A DNA stretch of 64,000 bases from CAZUDO01 sp964618895 (lineage in GTDB: Bacteria; Desulfobacterota; Binatia; DP-6): NCBI GenBank assembly GCA_964618895.1, contig CAZUDO010000056.1:62001-126000 (forward strand), written 5' to 3'. The stretch's first letter is position 1. Every line of letters begins with the position of its first letter. The translations under genes were made by a program, and so were the position numbers. Shown here one piece after another: positions 30,121 through 38,583 of the stretch. The notes under the pieces are model-generated. The model made no database searches. It saw only the letters and a list, made by a program, of their open reading frames with translations, and had not been told where the DNA came from.

Positions 30121-30440
30121 TGCTCGCGTGGGCCGTTGCCACTTTCCTGATCGCCGGGGTTTCCGTGGCCCGGGCCGACGATGTCACCGTGAAACTCGCG
30201 GTGCGCGATGACGGCTTCCAGCCCGCCCAGCTCGAGGTGCCGTCTGGTGCCCGGGTGCGCCTGGAGATCACCAACGAGTCGTCGGCGGCGATCGAGTTCG
30301 AGAGCTTCGAGCTGAACCGCGAGCGCGTCATCCAGCCGGGGCAGACGGCAGCCGTGTACGTGGCCGGGCTGGCCGCCGGTCGATACGAGTTCTTCGACGA
30401 TTTCCATCAGGAGCGGAAGGGAACGCTCCTCGTCAAGTGA
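30108..30440 (+). CDS. Periplasmic cupredoxin-domain protein of iron uptake
   Basis: 110 residues. A signal peptide (LLAWAVATFLIAGVSVARA, cut after RADD or nearby) leads into a cupredoxin fold: VRDDGFQPAQLEVPSGARVRLEITNES, FELNRERVIQPGQT and RYEFFDDFHQERKGTLLV. This resembles the N-terminal cupredoxin domain of EfeO and P19-like partners of FTR1, which bind Cu/Fe ions for delivery to the permease. A typical type 1 copper Cys-His cluster is not obvious (no Cys in the mature part; one His in FHQE). It precedes the FTR1 gene by 7 bases. Confidence 0.82.
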   Translation: MRFQLLAWAVATFLIAGVSVARADDVTVKLAVRDDGFQPAQLEVPSGARVRLEITNESSAAIEFESFELNRERVIQPGQTAAVYVAGLAAGRYEFFDDFHQERKGTLLVK

Positions 30441-30447
30441 GGGAGCC

Positions 30448-31299
30448 ATGCTCGAAACTCTGCTTGTCATGTGGCGTGAGACCCTGGAAGCGGCACTGAT
30501 CGTCGGCATCCTGCTCACCTACCTTCGGCGAAGTGACAACGATGCCGGCATCCCGTGGGTGTGGGCTGGCGCGACCGTCGCCGTCCTGGCCGCGATCGCG
30601 TGCGGCGTCGCATCGAGCGGGGCGGTGGCAACGTTGGACCCCGACGCGCAGGAGCTGCTCCAGGTGGGCGTCATGTTCCTCGCCGTGGGCGTGGTGTCCT
30701 GGATGGTGCTGTGGATGCACCGCAACGCCCGCGCCATGCGGGGCGAGCTGCACCGCAAGGCCGACCGGGTGGTTGCGACCGGTCGCTACGTGGGGCTCGC
30801 CACCATCGCTTTCGTAGCCGTTTTCCGCGAGGGGGTCGAGACGGTGCTCTTCCTGTGGGGGATCGTCGTCCAGCGCGGCGGGGGGCCATCCGTGATTCCG
30901 CTGCTCGGCGGTGGGGCGCTCGGGGTGGCGTTGGCCGTCGCCTCGGCGTGGGTGTTCTTCCGCGGTTTTGGCTTCTTGAGTCTGCCGACGTTCTTCCGGG
31001 TGACGGGCCTGCTGCTGCTGTTGGTAGCGGCCGGGCTCCTCACGGCGGGGGTGAACAAGCTGATCGGGCTCGGCTATCTGTCGCCCATCGTCCCTCAGCT
31101 GTGGAACACGTCGTGGCTGGTGCGGGACGGCAGCGTGGTCGGGACGCTGCTGGCCACGCTGATCGGATACCGCTCCCGGCCCTCGCTCCTCGAGGTGCTA
31201 GTATTTGCGGCATACGTCGTCCCCATGTTGTGGATGCTGCGCCGCGAGGGCGGTGCCACCCGGCGCGTGCCCCCGGAAGCGGCGGTGCGAGCCGCCTGA
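30448..31299 (+). CDS. FTR1-family high-affinity iron permease
   Basis: 283 residues with about seven membrane helices. Two REXXE iron-binding motifs are present: R10-E-T-L-E14 (WRETLEAALIVG) in the first helix and R127-E-G-V-E131 (VFREGVETVLFLWG) in the fourth. This is the EfeU/FTR1 permease, which imports ferric iron (or ferrous iron after oxidation). The gene order cupredoxin-FTR1 and the Fur-like box upstream identify an iron-regulated uptake unit. The DyP-type peroxidase EfeB is not in the window. Confidence 0.94.
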   Translation: MLETLLVMWRETLEAALIVGILLTYLRRSDNDAGIPWVWAGATVAVLAAIACGVASSGAVATLDPDAQELLQVGVMFLAVGVVSWMVLWMHRNARAMRGELHRKADRVVATGRYVGLATIAFVAVFREGVETVLFLWGIVVQRGGGPSVIPLLGGGALGVALAVASAWVFFRGFGFLSLPTFFRVTGLLLLLVAAGLLTAGVNKLIGLGYLSPIVPQLWNTSWLVRDGSVVGTLLATLIGYRSRPSLLEVLVFAAYVVPMLWMLRREGGATRRVPPEAAVRAA

Positions 31300-31350
31300 T
31301 CAAATCCTCGACGCAGCGTACCGCCGTCGGGGGAGGAGAAGTGCGTTCCG

Positions 31351-32133
31351 ATGACTAGAGGGTTCGTCCTGGCAGTCGTGTGCTTGGCGGTGGGGCTCCT
31401 GCATGCCGGGCCCACGCATGCGCTCAACTTCTTCGAGCTCGAGGTGTACCCCGCCACGACTGAAGGCAAGGGGCTGCACGAGATCGAGAGCTTGTCCACC
31501 TTTGTGGCGAACGGCCGCGAGCCCAGCGAAGAGGAGGAGGAAGGCGAGGAGCCGCGTCGCCATCATCTCTTCCGTACCAGCCTCGAGTACAACTACGGTC
31601 TGACCGACAAGATCGACCTGGCGGCCTACCTCGACCTGCAATGGCCGGACGCGGGCGAGCCGGAGTATGCCGGGGTCCGCTTCCGGGGCCGCGGCGCGCT
31701 CTGGGAGAAGGGTCGCTTCCCCGTCGACCTCGGTTGGTACTTCGAGGTGGAAGTGCCCCACAAAGAGGAGTCCCAGCTCGAGCTCGAGTTCCGGCCCATC
31801 CTGTCGCGGGACTTCGGCCGGTTCTCGCTCGACGTCGATCCGATCTTCGAGCTGCCGACCGTGAGCGAGGAGCGCCGCACCCTCGAATTCGGCTACGCGA
31901 CCCGGGTCTACTATCGCTTCTCGCAGGACCTGCAGGCGGCCATCGAATTCTATGGTGACATCGGGGAGATCCGTGATTCTGCCCCGTCGCAGGAGCAGGA
32001 ACACTACATCCTGCCGGCGCTGTACGGCCGCATCCTCCCGGGATTGAAGTTCGCCGCCGGCCCGGGGTTCGGGCTCACGCGCGCGAGCGACCCGGTCATT
32101 CTGAAGCTCGTCATCGAGTACGAGTTCTCCTAG
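31351..32133 (+). CDS. Probable outer-membrane beta-barrel protein next to FTR1
   Basis: 260 residues from ATG 31351. It has a signal peptide (FVLAVVCLAVGLLHAGPTHA) and a charged acidic stretch (EEEEEGEEP, ~65-75). Several amphipathic beta-strands with alternating aromatic/charged residues follow (LEYNYGLTDKIDLAAYLDLQW, VYYRFSQDLQAAIEFYGDI), and the chain ends in LVIEYEFS, close to the C-terminal aromatic signature of outer-membrane barrels. No specific family was recognised. It follows FTR1 by 51 bases and may be part of the same iron-regulated unit, possibly letting iron across the outer membrane. That role is inferred from position only. Confidence 0.72.
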   Translation: MTRGFVLAVVCLAVGLLHAGPTHALNFFELEVYPATTEGKGLHEIESLSTFVANGREPSEEEEEGEEPRRHHLFRTSLEYNYGLTDKIDLAAYLDLQWPDAGEPEYAGVRFRGRGALWEKGRFPVDLGWYFEVEVPHKEESQLELEFRPILSRDFGRFSLDVDPIFELPTVSEERRTLEFGYATRVYYRFSQDLQAAIEFYGDIGEIRDSAPSQEQEHYILPALYGRILPGLKFAAGPGFGLTRASDPVILKLVIEYEFS

Positions 32134-32440
32134 CGCCGTCCCCGGGGTTGCCTCGCCGCGGGAGGTCTGGGAGCGGCTCGGGTATGACGTTGACACGTGG
32201 CTCCAGTGGGCGCTCGAGACGCCGTTCATGGCCGCGTTCAGTCAGATGCTGTTCGTCAAGATCGTCCCCAACGTGAAGCGCCTCGGCCTCCTCACGCCGC
32301 GCGTGCGCGATACCTTCGAGAAGATCGGGGTGCGGCAGTTCGAAAGCATGCCGGATTCGACGCAGGACGAGACGGTGACCGTTCCGCCGGCGTTGCTGGC
32401 GGTGTTCGGCCATCTGCTTCCGCGGTCCGCCGCTTCCTGA
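32132..32440 (+). pseudogene. Orphan C-terminal gene fragment (no start codon at its beginning)
   Basis: The frame is open from within the previous gene through to a TGA at 32438-32440 and encodes WERLGYDVDTWLQWALETPF, then QMLFVKIVPNVKRLGLLTPRVRDTFEKIGV. No ATG, GTG or TTG precedes the conserved-looking part. The first ATG (32228) would delete the aromatic segment before it. The sequence is tightly patterned with W, Y, F and basic residues like the end of a longer, folded enzyme, perhaps a helical ferritin-like or oxygenase domain. Read as the 3' remnant of a deleted gene, with low certainty. A 70-residue product from 32228 is possible. Confidence 0.4.
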
Positions 32441-32449
32441 AGCCGCCGG

Positions 32450-33241
32450 TCAGGTCGCGATCCGGAAAAGGCGCCGCGCGTTCGCCGTCGTCGCGTGCGC
32501 CACGGCGGCGAGCGACTCGCCGCGAACGGTGGCGATTTCCTCCGCCACGCGTCGGACCCACGCCGGCTCGTTGCGGCGCCCACGGTGGGGGACCGGCGCC
32601 AGATAAGGCGCGTCGGTCTCGATGAGCAGGCGGTCCGGCGGGATCGTGCGCACAGCGTCGCGGAGTGTGTCGGCGGTCTTGAACGTGACGATCCCTGCCA
32701 CCGAGAGGTGGAAGCCGAGGTCGAGGTAACGGGTGGCATCGTGGCGGTCGCCGGTGAAGCAGTGGATGACGCCCCCGACCTCGCCAGCTCGTTCCTGGCG
32801 GAGGATGTCTGCGGCTTCCCGGTGCGCCTCACGGACATGGACGACGAGTGGCAGTGACACCGTCCGTGCGAGCGCGATCGTCCGGGCGAACGCTTCGACC
32901 TGCGCCGGGCGCGGCGAGTGATTGTAGTGGAAGTCAAGGCCGGTCTCGCCCAGGCCGACCACGCCCTTCGTGGCCGCGAGCCGCTCGAGGCGGGCGAACG
33001 CCGCATCGTCGGCGGTGACGGCGTCGTGGGGGTGGACACCGACGGTGGCGACGATCTCGACCGGCTCCTGGCGGCCCGCAAGCGCGACGGTGGGCGCGTT
33101 CTTCTCGACGGGGCCGGTAGCGCCGACGCAGACGAGGAGGACGACGCCGCTGGCCGCGGCTCGTGCGAGCACCGCCTCACGATCGGCGTCGAACTCGGGC
33201 TCCGCGACGTGGCAGTGCGAGTCGACGAGCGGCTCGCTCAC
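32450..33241 (-). CDS. tatD: TatD-family metal-dependent DNase
   Basis: 263 residues from GTG 33241, which overlaps the metG stop (GTGA). Metal ligands and motifs: VDSHCHV (H-x-H), VGLGETGLDFHYN (E), LVVHVREAH (H), VIHCFTGD (H) and LLIETDAPYLAP (D). TatD proteins are TIM-barrel 3'-5' exonucleases that act in DNA repair. This is the last gene of the holB-ricT-metG-tatD run, an arrangement also common in other bacteria. Confidence 0.95.
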   Translation of the reverse strand: MSEPLVDSHCHVAEPEFDADREAVLARAAASGVVLLVCVGATGPVEKNAPTVALAGRQEPVEIVATVGVHPHDAVTADDAAFARLERLAATKGVVGLGETGLDFHYNHSPRPAQVEAFARTIALARTVSLPLVVHVREAHREAADILRQERAGEVGGVIHCFTGDRHDATRYLDLGFHLSVAGIVTFKTADTLRDAVRTIPPDRLLIETDAPYLAPVPHRGRRNEPAWVRRVAEEIATVRGESLAAVAHATTANARRLFRIAT

Positions 33242-34761
33242 GCCGGCACGTCCTCGATGCGCGGAAAGAGCGCCTCCGCCGGGCGCGTCCGGTCCCCGAC
33301 GGTGAAGACCGTGCCCCACGGGTGATCGAGCTCCGCCAGCACGGTCTCCGGAAGGCCGAGGAGGTGCGCGATCCGGCTCGCAGTCTCCGGCATGAACGGT
33401 GCGACGAGCTGGGCCGTCACGCGCAGGGCTTCGCACAGCTCGTGGAGGATTGCGCCCACGCGTGGACGGCGTGCAGGATCCTTCGCCAGGGTGAACGGTG
33501 CCGTATCGACCACGTACTTGTTGGCGTGATCGAGCGCGCGCCACAGGGCCTCGAGCGCCCGATGAAACGCCAGGTCGTCCATGTGCGCGTCGAGCTCCCG
33601 GCGCGCCCGCGTGAAGGCGTCCGCGAGGGCCTGATCTGGCGGCTCGGGCGCGCGTGCCTGGACGGCTCCCTCGAAATAGCGCTGTTGCATGGAGAGGACG
33701 CGGCTCGTCAGGTTGCCGAGGCCGTTGGCCAGATCGGCGTTCAGGCGGGTGACCAAACCAGCCTCGCTGAACTCCGCATCCTGCCCGAAGGCAGCCTCGC
33801 GCAGGAGGTAGTAGCGGAAGGCGTCGGTGCCGTAGCGCGCCTTCATGTCGAGGGGCCGGACGACGTTGCCGACGCTCTTCGACATCTTGCCACCCTGCAT
33901 CTGCCAGTAGCCGTGGACACGGAGCGACCGGTACAGCGGGAGGCCGGCAGCGAGCAGCATCGTCGGCCAGTAGATGGCATGCGGCTTCAGGATGTCCTTG
34001 GCGATCAGGTGCTCGGCCGCAGGCCACAGCGCCATTTTGCCGACGTGCTCGAGGGCGCTCACGTAGTTGAGCAGGGCGTCGAACCAGACGTAGGTGACGT
34101 AGCGGTCGTCGAAGGGCAGCTCGATGCCCCAGGTGAGGCGGCTCTTGGGGCGCGAGATGCACAGGTCGCCGATCGGCTCACGCAGGAGGGCGAGCACCTC
34201 GCGGCGGTACCCCTCCGGCGTGATCAGCTCGGGACGCGCCTCGATTTCACGCCGCAGGCGCTCCTGGTAGGTGCTCATGCGGAAGAAGTAGTTCTCTTCG
34301 GCGATCTCCGTCAGCGCGACGCGATGATCCGGGCAGAGCCCGTCCACCAGCTCGCGCTCCTGGTAGAAGCGCTCGCACCCCAGGCAGTAGAGCCCGGCGT
34401 AGCGATCGAAGTAGATGTCGCCCTTGGCGTGGATATCGGCCAGGACACGCCGCACGAAGGCGATGTGATAGGGGTCGGTGGTGCGGATGAAGTGGTCGTA
34501 GCCCAGGCCCATCGTATCCCACGTCGAGCGGAAGAGGGCGCTGACGCGATCGGCGTGGGCCTGCGGCGTGGTTCCGGCTGTCGCTGCGGCCTGCGCGATC
34601 TTGTCCCCATGCTCGTCGGTCCCGGTGAGCACGAAGACGGTCCGCCCGCGCGCGCGCCAGTGACGTGCCAGCGTGTCGGCGATGACGATGGTGTACGTAT
34701 GGCCGAGGTGCGGCTCGGCGTTCACATAGAAGAGCGGCGTGGTGATGTAGAGCGGCTGCAC
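33238..34761 (-). CDS. metG: Methionyl-tRNA synthetase (short form)
   Basis: About 507 residues from GTG 34761, 14 bases after the upstream gene. Frames open further upstream would overlap that gene. Class I signatures: HLGHTYT (HIGH) and GGKMSKSVGNVV (KMSKS). A zinc-knuckle is reduced to one CxxC (YCLGCERFY) plus CPDH. The anticodon-binding helical domain runs from ~345. It lacks the C-terminal tRNA-binding domain seen in E. coli MetG, as in many shorter bacterial forms. The YITTPLFYVNAEP start motif supports this N-terminus. No clear Shine-Dalgarno was found. Confidence 0.95.
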   Translation of the reverse strand: MQPLYITTPLFYVNAEPHLGHTYTIVIADTLARHWRARGRTVFVLTGTDEHGDKIAQAAATAGTTPQAHADRVSALFRSTWDTMGLGYDHFIRTTDPYHIAFVRRVLADIHAKGDIYFDRYAGLYCLGCERFYQERELVDGLCPDHRVALTEIAEENYFFRMSTYQERLRREIEARPELITPEGYRREVLALLREPIGDLCISRPKSRLTWGIELPFDDRYVTYVWFDALLNYVSALEHVGKMALWPAAEHLIAKDILKPHAIYWPTMLLAAGLPLYRSLRVHGYWQMQGGKMSKSVGNVVRPLDMKARYGTDAFRYYLLREAAFGQDAEFSEAGLVTRLNADLANGLGNLTSRVLSMQQRYFEGAVQARAPEPPDQALADAFTRARRELDAHMDDLAFHRALEALWRALDHANKYVVDTAPFTLAKDPARRPRVGAILHELCEALRVTAQLVAPFMPETASRIAHLLGLPETVLAELDHPWGTVFTVGDRTRPAEALFPRIEDVPA

Positions 34762-34774
34762 CGGCAGGCGATGG

Positions 34775-35596
34775 TCAGGTGTCGGCGCGCGGCGCGACCA
34801 GGTCGTCGAGCGCGGCCTCGACCTCGATGTCATCCTCGGCGCGTCGGACCACGACGGTCTGCTTGAGCACGTTCTGGCGCACGACGGTGCCGTCTCCCTT
34901 GACGCACTCGACCTTCTTGCCGACGCCGGGCAGTCCGCGGCGGAGCTCGACGTAGGTTTGGTACTCGTAGCGCAGACAGCACTTGAGTCGCCCGCACATG
35001 CCGGCCAGCTTGGCGGGGTTGAGCGAGAGGCCCTGCTCCTTGGCCATCTTGACCGAGATGGGCTGGAACTCGTGCAGCCACGACGAGCAGCACAGCTCGC
35101 GCCCGCACGGTCCCACGCCTCCGACGACTTTGGTCTCGTCGCGCGCGCCGATCGGCTTCAGCTCGACGCGGGTGTTGAGGATCGCGCCCAGGTCGCGGCC
35201 GAGCTCGCGCAGATCGAGCTTGTCGTCGGCGGCGACGAACAAGGTTACCCGGCTCGCATCGTGTGCGCATTCGGCCTTGACGATTTTGGCTGCGACGCGG
35301 CGCGTGCGGATGGCTTCGAGTGCTGTCCGGTAGTACTGCCGCTCGCGCTGGCTGTTCTGGTCCTCGTGTGCCAGGTCGCGGGCGTCGGCCTTCTTGATCA
35401 CCCGGCGGAGGCCCCGGACCGCGCGCGGACGCGGCGGGACGACGACTGTGCCGAGGGCCGGGCCGCGCTCGGTCTCCACCAGGACGCGGTCATCACGTTC
35501 GAGGATGAGCGGCCCGGGGTCGAACTCGTAGATCTTCCCGCTGGGCCGGAACCGGACGCCGACGGCGAGCACGGGAGCGGTGGGGGAGTCATGCAT
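34775..35596 (-). CDS. ricT: PSP1-domain protein RicT (YaaT)
   Basis: 273 residues. The PSP1 C-terminal domain (~85-235) contains the family cysteine clusters GPCGRELCCSSWL and LAGMCGRLKCCLRYE, likely Fe-S cluster ligands. YaaT/RicT forms the Y-complex in Bacillus, where it speeds RNase Y action and sporulation phosphorelay. The role in Gram-negative bacteria is less clear. It lies between holB and metG, which is the conserved neighbourhood of ricT in many phyla. Confidence 0.93.
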   Translation of the reverse strand: MHDSPTAPVLAVGVRFRPSGKIYEFDPGPLILERDDRVLVETERGPALGTVVVPPRPRAVRGLRRVIKKADARDLAHEDQNSQRERQYYRTALEAIRTRRVAAKIVKAECAHDASRVTLFVAADDKLDLRELGRDLGAILNTRVELKPIGARDETKVVGGVGPCGRELCCSSWLHEFQPISVKMAKEQGLSLNPAKLAGMCGRLKCCLRYEYQTYVELRRGLPGVGKKVECVKGDGTVVRQNVLKQTVVVRRAEDDIEVEAALDDLVAPRADT

Positions 35597-35614
35597 GTGG
35601 CGGATTGGACCTCG

Positions 35615-36616
35615 TCACGAGACGTCGAGCGGACGACCGCGTTCGGTTGCGCGCAGGGCCAGGAACAGGGTTTCGAGAGCGAGGGTGCGGTTGGCGTTCC
35701 GTTCGACCGCGGTGATGGTATCACACACCGCCTCGAGCTGGCGAAGCGCTGCCGGCACCGTCAGCCGCCCGGCGGTGGCGTGGACGACGGAGGCCGCGTC
35801 GGGGTTGCGCAACGGATGCTCGTCGCCGAGGAGCCCCTGCTCAAGCACGTCGCGGTAGAAGCTGAGGGTGACTGCCAGGGCGACGTCCACTGAGCCACGG
35901 GCCAGCTCCTGGGCGAGCTTCGAGATGTCTGCCGCGGAGGTGCCTGGGAGGCGGGCTAGAGCGTCGAGCAGTACCTCCCGCACGGCGGTCTCCGCGTCGC
36001 CGTCGAAGGCGGCCACGCGGCCGGGACACCCCTCCGCGAGCGGCGCCAGTTGGCGCGCCCGTTCGACGGCCACGCCGCGCGCGACCAGCGCCTGCTCGAC
36101 CTCGGCCAGCGAGAGCAGGTCCAACCGCACCAGCTGGCAGCGCGACCGGACCGTCGGCAGCACCAGGGCCGCCGATGGGGCGGTGAGTACCAGTACCGAA
36201 GCCCCCGGTGGCTCCTCGAGCGTCTTCAGGAGGGCGTTCTGCCCGTGCTCGTTGAGCAGGTGCGCGCCGTCGACGATGACGACCTTGCGAGTCGCCATGA
36301 GCGGTTGGAGCGAGAGCCAGCGCGCGAGCTCGCGTACCTGTTCGACGCGGATGTCCCGGCGGTCCTCCTCTCGCTCGACGATGCGGACGTCGGGATGCAC
36401 ACCGCGAGCGACCCGCGCGCAATGGGCGCAGGCGCCGCACGCATCGTCCCCGCCGTCGAGACACAGGAGGCGGGCTGCCAGTGCCTCGGCGAGCGTCCGC
36501 TTGCCGAGGCCGGCTGGCCCGAACAGCAGGAGGGCCGACGGGACACGCTCGTGCATGACCGCGCGGCGCAGGCGTGCGACCGCCCGCGCCTGTCCGACGA
36601 TGTCGGCGAACCTCAT
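35615..36616 (-). CDS. holB: DNA polymerase III subunit delta' (HolB)
   Basis: 333 residues from ATG 36616. AAA+ features: GPAGLGKRTLAEALA (Walker A), the zinc module CGACAHCARVARGVHPD, VVIVDGAHLLNEHGQNALLKTLEEPP (Walker B region) and TVRSRCQLVRLDLLSL (SRC arginine finger). It is the clamp-loader subunit delta'. Since Walker A is intact (delta' is often degenerate), this chain may bind ATP. The tmk gene that commonly precedes holB is absent. A short 44-codon frame overlaps its ATG instead. Confidence 0.92.
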   Translation of the reverse strand: MRFADIVGQARAVARLRRAVMHERVPSALLLFGPAGLGKRTLAEALAARLLCLDGGDDACGACAHCARVARGVHPDVRIVEREEDRRDIRVEQVRELARWLSLQPLMATRKVVIVDGAHLLNEHGQNALLKTLEEPPGASVLVLTAPSAALVLPTVRSRCQLVRLDLLSLAEVEQALVARGVAVERARQLAPLAEGCPGRVAAFDGDAETAVREVLLDALARLPGTSAADISKLAQELARGSVDVALAVTLSFYRDVLEQGLLGDEHPLRNPDAASVVHATAGRLTVPAALRQLEAVCDTITAVERNANRTLALETLFLALRATERGRPLDVS

Positions 36617-36744
36617 CGCCGAGCCTCGGCGGTTCGAATGCGCACGACCGTCCCCGGATGCACACGGTCGGGCGTGATGAGGCGCCGGCGACGGCGGACC
36701 ACTCCGGGGCCCTCGGCGCCCTCGCAGGTCACTGGCAGGGACAC
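36613..36744 (-). CDS. Possible short basic protein coupled to holB (43 aa)
   Basis: The frame starts at GTG 36744 and ends in TGA at 36613-36615, overlapping the holB ATG (ATGA). The product is VSLPVTCEGAEGPGVV...RVHPGTVVRIRTAEARR, basic and with no signal peptide or membrane part. Support is the precise start/stop overlap with holB and an amino-acid pattern that looks like a small beta-rich domain. Length is short and no homologue is recognised, so chance cannot be excluded. Confidence 0.35.
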   Translation of the reverse strand: MSLPVTCEGAEGPGVVRRRRRLITPDRVHPGTVVRIRTAEARR

Positions 36745-36849
36745 GGGCGACGGCCCGTCTAACGCGCCCGCTGCCGAGCTGCAAGGGTACGCTACCGCGG
36801 CAGCGACCTCCGCCCGGTGTCGTAGAGTCGTGGCGATAGCGGCGGTCGG

Positions 36850-37236
36850 CTACTCGGAGGCTGCTTGCTCGGTGCCGAGGACGAGGCCGATCCCGTGCAG
36901 GAGCTGGCGCGCCGTGAACGGCTTGGTGATGTAGTAGTCGGCGCCCGACTTGTAGCCCGCAAGCACGTCGGCGTCCTGCGTCTTGGCCGTGACCAGGATG
37001 ACGGGCAGCCCGGTGTTCTTCGGGTTGGCTCGGATGCGCTCGAGGACCTCCATGCCGTCCATGCCCGGCATCATCACGTCGAGCAGGACCACGTCGGGAC
37101 GCCGCTCGTCGAGCGACTTGAGGGCGGTCGGGCCGTCGTGCGCGACCCGCACCTCGAAGCCCCGGCTGAGGAGGATCTCGCTCGCGATCAAGGCGTTGTC
37201 CTCGTCGTCGTCAACCACCAGCACCACGGCGCTCAT
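36850..37236 (-). CDS. Single-domain response regulator (CheY-like)
   Basis: 128 residues from ATG 37236, with GGAGGAG eight bases upstream. Receiver features: DDD at 9-11, phospho-acceptor D53 (VVLLDVMMPGMDG), conserved T (VILVTAKT) and K (YYITKPF). It has no output domain, so it works by protein-protein contact in the manner of CheY or PilG/PilH. It sits between the replication cluster and the type IV pilus cluster on the same strand, which makes a role in pilus motility or biogenesis possible but unproven. Confidence 0.93.
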   Translation of the reverse strand: MSAVVLVVDDDEDNALIASEILLSRGFEVRVAHDGPTALKSLDERRPDVVLLDVMMPGMDGMEVLERIRANPKNTGLPVILVTAKTQDADVLAGYKSGADYYITKPFTARQLLHGIGLVLGTEQAASE

Positions 37237-37494
37237 GATGCACTCCTCCGATGCGTGGCTCGCTCTGACCGACCAGCATGCTGGTGGGCGGGCCATGGGC
37301 AGCTCGCTGGTTGGGTGAAGGGTGCCATCGCAGGCTGCTCCCCGGTCCGCCTCGAGATTGCGGCGCGGAACGCGCACGGTGGGGGAGATGATCGGAGTAT
37401 CGACAGATCGTCGTCGACACTTGAATGCCGGGGCGTTGCGCGTCTGGATGCGGCTGTGCGCCTCGGCATGGGCTCCGCCGCACGCGGCGCTGGA

Positions 37495-38583
37495 CTACCC
37501 CAGGTCACGGAGGCCGAGGAGTACGGCCTCGCGGGGCAGGGGAAAGAGGACATCCGTGGCCGCGATGGCGGCTGCATGGTGGTGCACCTCGAGCACGCCG
37601 TCGATCTGGATGCCCGGGCCCGTCACGGCCGGCCTGCCGACCCAGAGCGTTCCATCGATCGCCAGGCGACCCCCGCCGGCGATCCGTACACCGCCCACCG
37701 CGACCACCACACCAGTAAAGTGCAAGCTCCCTCGAATGTCGAGGGTCCCATCGACGACCAGAATGCCGGCGCCGTGCAGGGCTCCAGGAACCACCAGGTC
37801 CGTCCCGACCAGTGCCACGGAAGGCGGTGGCGTCCCAGTGGGGACGAGGGCTTCGGGCCCCGCAGGACCCAGGGCCTGTACCCGTGCCGTCAGGACCCCG
37901 AGGGGGGGCGGCAGACTGAACCGGGGGAGCGCAGTGCCGACACTTGCGTAGAGGCGGGGACTCTCGTCGGCTACCCACGCGTCCAGCGTGGCAGGATCGG
38001 CGGGCGCGGCCAGGGGCGCCCACGCGGGAGTCGAAGGGCTTGCCGGGTCGATGCCGTCGAACACGATGGACCCGGCGATCGCGCCCCGGATGGGAGGCTC
38101 GCTCAGCCATACCAGCGCAGGTACGCCGGGCTGCGAGCTCCGGCCGACCAGCCCCTCGACGAGGCGTCGGCCGCCTCCTGCCTGCCCTTCAACTGCCAGG
38201 AGGGCTCGGGGCGGTTCGGCTGGCCCCGGCGCGGCCCGCAGCCGACCTGCGCAGCCCGGCGCGGTGACGAGGGCACCGTCGTCGGGTGTCCCGAGTACCC
38301 CGTCCCCACCGACGAGCGCGCCCGTGAAGTCCCATCCGGCCGGGAGAGCGGTCAGCCCGCGCGCGAGGCAGCCGTCGGTAGTGGCCAGTGCCACCGCGGT
38401 CGATCGCCGGGCGCGCGCCAGCAGAATCTCGACACGCGACACCTCGGCGACCGCCGCCGCGAGCGCGAGCGAAACGGCGACCGTTGCCAACGCCACGGGA
38501 AGCGCCGTGCTTCCGGCCGACGGGCGACGCCCTATTGCCACGGGAAGCGCCATGCTTCCGGCCGACGGGCGACGCCCTGTCAT
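37495..38583 (-). CDS. PilX-like minor pilin / pilus assembly protein
   Basis: 362 residues from ATG 38583, overlapping the upstream gene as ATGA. One N-terminal membrane helix (ALPVALATVAVSLALAAAVAEVSRVEILLARARRS, ~25-60) has the amphipathic, pilin-like extension but no GFTLxE prepilin cleavage site. The rest is a large secreted domain rich in Gly, Pro and Val, with repeated 'VVPGALHGAGILVVDGTLDIRGSL'-like beta repeats near the end. Two 15-residue repeats (GRRPSAGS(M/T)ALPVA) precede the helix. Clustering with pilV, pilW and fimT-like genes supports a PilX role. Confidence 0.7.
   Translation of the reverse strand: MTGRRPSAGSMALPVAIGRRPSAGSTALPVALATVAVSLALAAAVAEVSRVEILLARARRSTAVALATTDGCLARGLTALPAGWDFTGALVGGDGVLGTPDDGALVTAPGCAGRLRAAPGPAEPPRALLAVEGQAGGGRRLVEGLVGRSSQPGVPALVWLSEPPIRGAIAGSIVFDGIDPASPSTPAWAPLAAPADPATLDAWVADESPRLYASVGTALPRFSLPPPLGVLTARVQALGPAGPEALVPTGTPPPSVALVGTDLVVPGALHGAGILVVDGTLDIRGSLHFTGVVVAVGGVRIAGGGRLAIDGTLWVGRPAVTGPGIQIDGVLEVHHHAAAIAATDVLFPLPREAVLLGLRDLG
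38492..38581. repeat. Tandem 45-bp duplication inside the pilX-like gene
   Basis: Two nearly identical 45-base units (38492-38536 and 38537-38581) encode the repeated 15 residues of the PilX-like N-terminus. They differ by few bases. The unit length is a multiple of three, so copy number could change without a frameshift. Confidence 0.8.

Noticed and set aside
32450..34162. 570-codon frame joining tatD with upstream sequence
   Set aside because: Only the last 263 codons carry TatD motifs; the rest is the metG shadow. The GTG at 33241 fits the GTGA overlap.
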